Shown: in pieces, positions 22,201 to 28,200 of the stretch
Layout: every line of letters begins with the position of its first letter
Position numbering within the stretch: position 1 is the first letter of the stretch
NCBI GenBank assembly: GCA_018066045.1
Contig: JAGHSD010000021.1
Location: forward strand, 1-38,490
Reading direction: 5' to 3'
DNA length: 38,490 bases
From: Candidatus Darwinimomas equi
GTDB taxonomy: Bacteria > Bacillota > Clostridia > Lachnospirales > Lachnospiraceae
Program-made: the position numbers and the translations under genes
The notes under the pieces: generated by a model
Databases searched by the model: none
What the model saw: the letters and a program-made list of their open reading frames with translations, nothing else
What the model was told of the DNA's origin: nothing

Positions 22201-25200
22201 ACCAGCTACATCCATTGCATCCGAAAGTGAAGCAAAATAAACTGCAGTGCTTTCACCTTGTTTCTTCAGACTGGCTTCTGCCTCTGTCCACTTTGCGTGA
22301 AGAGTTATGTCTGCTGTTACAGTATTTTCTTCAAAGTTCCACTTTTCTCCCCAATCTGAACCGGTACCATCTTTTGTGAACCATCCGTCAAACAGATACC
22401 CCTCCGCTGTCGGATCTGCCGGTTTGGTTATCTTGCCGCCATGTTCCACAGACTGACTTGCGATCTGTGCACCATGTCCCTGCATATCAAAGCTGACTGT
22501 ATATTTTTTGATCGTCCACTTGGCGTAGAGAGTTGTATTTTTTGTTACTTTATCAGTATCAAAGTCCCACTGATCTCCCCAGTTTCCTGATGATGCTCCG
22601 TTCTCAGTGAACCAGCCTTCAAATGAATGGCTTACATCTGACGGAGTTGCCGGAGCTGCAAATGTATATCCGGCTCTTGCTGTAACAGGAGCTATCTCCC
22701 CGCCATGACCGTTGAGAACAAAGGATACTGTGTATCCCTGATCTACCAGATATGGATAGTCATTCTTGTCATCATCAGGATTGTTGAAGAAATAGCATCC
22801 TGATTTCAAAAGATCTTTATCATCCCATGTATTGTATCTAAATTTTCCCCCGGATATCTTGAACTCTCCCTGTTCATGTTCACCCGGTGTCGGACGGCTT
22901 GCCCTGTCAATCCACCACTTACCTGATTTTATCTCCGTTTTATATTTTGTAATTCCGAGATATCCCTTGACATTTGCACCATCAAATATGATTGTGCCGC
23001 CTTTACTTCCGGAAGGTGGATAGACTGTTCCGAAGTTACGAATTGAGCCGCCTTCAATACTGCTTATTATTATAAGTGTTGTATTTTCTGCTACGGAATA
23101 TTTAGAATCCGTATCTGAGCAGTTAATAGCTTTACCGTTCAGGTCCAGGGTTATCGTTCCACCATCTGCACAGTTTGCAGCAACTGTTTCACTCAGATTC
23201 ACATCCTTGCAGAGCGTTACAGTCTTTGTAGTATGAACATCGCTAAAAGCCGTACCTATCGTACGGTAATATATACCTGCGTCTTCTTCTTTTTCATATA
23301 TGCAATGTTCTTTCGGAAATTTTGCTTCACAGTCTGCTTCTGAAAGCGTCGCAACAGACCAAGGATATTCTGAATTACCGATATTCCTGATAATGCCTTT
23401 ACCGGAAGCAATAGTAATCCTGCGGACTGTACCTTTTCCGTTATTATCTTTCCATTCAAAGTCCGGATTAAGATTAAAGCTGCCGCCACGGATCTCTAAA
23501 TCGACATGTATATAATCTTTAAAACCGGTAGGATCTTCTCCTCTGAATCTCCAGTCAGCAAGAGATGGATAATATCCTCCATCGATGACAGCTTTTCCCT
23601 TAATATTCTGGTTTTGAGGAAGTGAAGATGCTATATAGCGGATGTTATGAGTACCGCCATGAATATATAATTCAGACGGATTCGGATCCGCATGCTCATC
23701 AGTCCAAAAGATTGCAACTGAATATGCATCCAGATTCACATTGTCAAATGAGAGTTTTCCACCTTCATATATTCTGAAAAGAGTATTCCCGTCTCTTTCA
23801 CTTGAATCCTGAACTACATTACCATTGATCATGGATACTGATGCCCTGACAGGAAGATCATAGTATACATTGACTACTGCTTTCAGCTGATGATTATCCA
23901 GATTAAGCGTAATACTCTTTCCAAATTCCGAACTGTTATCGATGTTTGCATCCTTGCGGAGAGTAATTACATCTCCATCTTCAAGAAGACTGCTTGATAA
24001 TGCATTCTTCAATGTATCGATGTAATAATCAATTTTCTCACTTACATCGTACAGGATAGCTTCTCCGTCTATTTCTGTTACAGGAAGGACTATGTACGGA
24101 TAATCTTCTCCCGTAACCTTCACTCCATACCCTTCTGCAACGTATTCCTTCTTAGGAGCATTCTTGAACAATCCTCCTGTAATGCTTATTGTAGCTAATT
24201 GGGTCCTGCTAAAGACTGCATCGTATTTTCCACCTGTAATTGTGAGCACTCCTGAAGCTGCATGAATTGTTCCGGAGAAAGTGATTTTCTCGGATTCATT
24301 GGATATTACAGCATCTTTAAGTACAGTAAGTGTTGTTCCCGGTGTAGCTTCTTTTACTGCATCTATTACAGAGAGGTAATATATACCTCCGTCTTCTTCT
24401 TTTTCGTATATACAATGTTCCTTCGGAAGTTTTGCTTCACAGTCTGGTGTCGGACCTACACTATACTGATAATCGCCTGTTCCGGTCTGATCATCAGCCC
24501 AATTCTTTATAATGCTGTTTCTATTTCCGATAGTGATAAAGCTCTGGTCAGGTGAGAGGTTGAAGTTGCCGGCATTAATAACGGTATCAATATGTCTGTC
24601 TGAAGGCGAACGGGTTCCTTCCCAGCTGCCTATCGTAAAATCACCGCCGTTAATAGTTGCCTGATAATTATTATGAATCGCATCATTATCGAACAGCCAG
24701 CTTGTCAGGTTGAACTTTCCGCCGTTTATTACAAGTGTCTTTCCTGTGCCGGAATTGTTTGCAGCAATCAGCGTATGTGCGGTTATTGTATAGTCGTTCG
24801 AATTGTTTATAACAAGACCGCAATTATTAAGGTTTCCTGTCAGGCAAATCGGACTATATCCCCTGACATTGACATTATTCAGCGTAATAATATTTCTGCG
24901 TGTATCAAATCCCTGGAACTGGAACATTGAGTCTTGTTTATTATCAACATCATAAACAGCAGAATTGACAGTTCCGTTTTTTATTATCAGATAATCTTTG
25001 ACGGTTATATTTCCACTCTCATGAACAAGAAGAGTCTTGCCATTCAAGTCAAGTGTGATATCTTTTGTAAATTGTGCCTTCTCTGTTCCGGGAATATCAC
25101 CGTTTGATATAGTGATTCCATCCCTAAGCAGATGAACTGTATCATTATTATCAGCAGCACTGATTGCCTGAGTTAAAGTACAGTAATACTGTTCTTCTCC

Positions 25201-28200
25201 GGATTGCTTCTTTACATAAGCCTCAATATCATCCAGTTTTTTTACAGTATATTTATATATGCCTTCATCAATATTAACCCGTTTATATCCATCCGGGATA
25301 CACTCTGAATCAGGAGCCTCAGAGAAGAATCCTCCGGTAATGCTTATTCCGGCTGTCTCATCTTCACCGGTTGAAAGAACAGAATTATACCATCCGCCGG
25401 TTATGTTTACACTTCCTCCGTCTTCTGTCGAAAATGTCAGATTGCTGTATTTTCCGGCGCTGATATTTATTACAGCATCTGAGCCTTTTGCTTTCAATTT
25501 TCCACCCAGTTTTCCATTTCCGGATGTCTCAAGTGTTACATTCGCAGAAATCTCGACTGAATTATCTGTAACCTCCTGAAGGATACGTATAGTATCCCCG
25601 GATTCCGCATGTTCTGCTGCTGTGCTTACAGCCTCGGCTGCAATATCTTTATTCTTTGATGTATTTACTAATTCGGCCTTTGCCCTGGCTGCTGAATATA
25701 CTGTATACGGGTATTCTGCTGCGGTATTATCATCAGGATTAAAAAATACGCGATACTGTCTTTCTGAGTATTCTCTTTTGGTGTATTCGTAATAGCGATA
25801 CAGATAATTATCTCTTATCCTGTTGGTAAACATGCCTCCTTGTATTCTATAATACAGGTTCGCGTTTACGGGATAGTCTTTGTACTCGATATTTCCTTTT
25901 ATTTTTGGTATGTATGATCCGGAATCAGCTATGTTTATCTCAGCAGAAGGCGAATTAAACAATATTGCATACCCGTCAGCATTGTCTGCCAGAACAGAAA
26001 CAGCTGCACGAGCCTCATTGATAAAGACATCTGATTCATAAAGATATATCGCATTTGCTCCTTCAATGATTCCGCCGTAAATACGCATTTTTACATAAGA
26101 GCCTGATGTCGAGTAAATTGCATAGGAATTACCGGATGTCGATTTATTCCATATCTTTCCTGTTCCGGTTGAATCAGATATGTTGACATGCAGCATATTA
26201 AATGTCAGCAATCCTCCGTTATCAAATTGTCCGGATAAAGTATGTCCATTCAGGTTCAAAGAGATGGTAGTGTATGCAGGTACCCTGTTAAAATCAAGAT
26301 GCTTACCGTTTTCAAGCGTAATATCCTTTAGCAGTCTGAGCTCATCACCGCCACTCATGTCATTAACAGCATCTGATATCGAAGTATATTCTATTGTGGT
26401 ACTTCCCCTTATAATGCTGACTTCAGCCGTACCTACCATCCAAGGAAAATCTGTTTTTGTAGCAGCATCGGTATTGGATATAAAACTAAGTCCACTGTCC
26501 AGGGAATCTGCGAAAGAATTACGGGAGGTATTATCAAACAATCCTGCTTTTACGGTTATTCTGTCTTTTCCCTCTGAAACGGTTATATTCTTATATGATC
26601 CGCTTACTATATCAAGATGTCCGGATTCGGATACCTTGATATTTCCGTTGGCAAAAACGAATGATCCGAAATCGAAAGTAATGCTTTCCTTAACTTCTGC
26701 TTTTTCTTCAGCATCATATACCGATTTAAAAAGGCTGATCGTCTGATTAGAACCTGCATCTGATACCGCATCTTTTAAAGAAACGTAATATGTGTTTTTC
26801 TGTTTATTATAAGCCGCTGCATTTTCACTGATTCTCTTTACAGCATACGGGAATTCCTTATATGTACTGTCAAGGAACACTGCAAAACCCGGTTCCAGAT
26901 TATTCTTTGGTGGGTCTGCATAATAACCTCCGGATATATTTATAGAACTATTTGATTCATCAGTATTAAGCATTTTCCCGCTAATTCTGATGTTCGAGTC
27001 TTCCGGTATGATAAGAGTTCCGGATTTTTCAACAGCTATAGCTCCCGGCGCAGCCCCGTATATCGTTCCGGATTCAAGCGTAATCTTTGCTCCCTCTACT
27101 CCAAGTGCATATTCACCCTCAGTTGCTCTTAGCGAGTAGTTTCCCAGCGAAAGTATATATTCATTATTTATCCCGTTTTCTTTACGGAATACAACATGGT
27201 CTGTTACATCTTTCAGCAGTTCAATGGTTGCTCCATTATATTCAGATGATGCGTTCATCAACTTAGCAGCGGTCTGAAGATCTTCGAAGTAGCTTACCGT
27301 TCCTCCTGCGCTTGTCACCTTTACAGTAACAGGAACTATCTTATAATATTCATCATCCGATTTAACCGCCTTGTATCCTTCAGCCAGATACTTTTCAACC
27401 CGCTCGCTTTTGAAGTAACCTGCAGTAATTTTCACATCTCCGGTTCCGGTAATATTCCCATCAAAATATGCCTTAGCATTAGACAATACCGCTTCTCCGG
27501 AGATGGCGATACCACCTGTCACCTTTACTGGCATCTCGTTATTTATGAACAGCTTCGATCCGTCAGCTACAGTGATGCTGCCGTCGAGTATTCCATCTGT
27601 AAGATGCAGTTTTGTGTTACCGGAAATCACAAGGTTTTTTTTGATTGTTTTTCCGTAAAGATCTATGGAAAAGTCTTTTCCATTATCTGCATTTATTGAT
27701 TCTTCACCTAATGCATTTGTAACGATAACTACTATATCTCCGTCAGATGCCGTCGCAATCATGGCAGGAAGTGTTCCGTAGTCTTTTACTCCGTGAATCT
27801 CATCTGCAAGGACAGCCTCATTTCCTTCCGCGCTGGTTACAGTCCAATAGTCACCTTCCTTAATTGCCATATAACCGGGTGCAATATATTCAGGAGATAT
27901 CTCTTTTGCAAACTGTCCTCCGCTTATCTCAATAGAACCGTTACTTTCTGACAATGTTACCGATAATCCGTATGTCCCTCCGCTTATAGAGATTTTTGCT
28001 CCGTCCTTTGCTGAAATGCTGCCGGATTCCATGTTTATTGCAGGGATAATAACATCAGTCGAATCGCCTGATGCTACTAAACTGCCATTTAAATCTCCGT
28101 TCATGAATTTTGCGTTTCCGGATGTTGCAGTTACAGTCCCGGAAAGTGTCTTTCTATTCAGATCAACGGATACGGTTTTAGCTATTGGGAAATCTCCCGA

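Larger units (their letters stand above)
10090..22760 (-). repeat. About 15 InlB/Flg_new-type repeats interspersed among the modules (approximate bounds)
   Basis: Counted by terminal 'LYAKW/LHAKW/LFAKW/LRAAW/LKANW' signatures; 14 clear and one degenerate. Confidence 0.75.
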
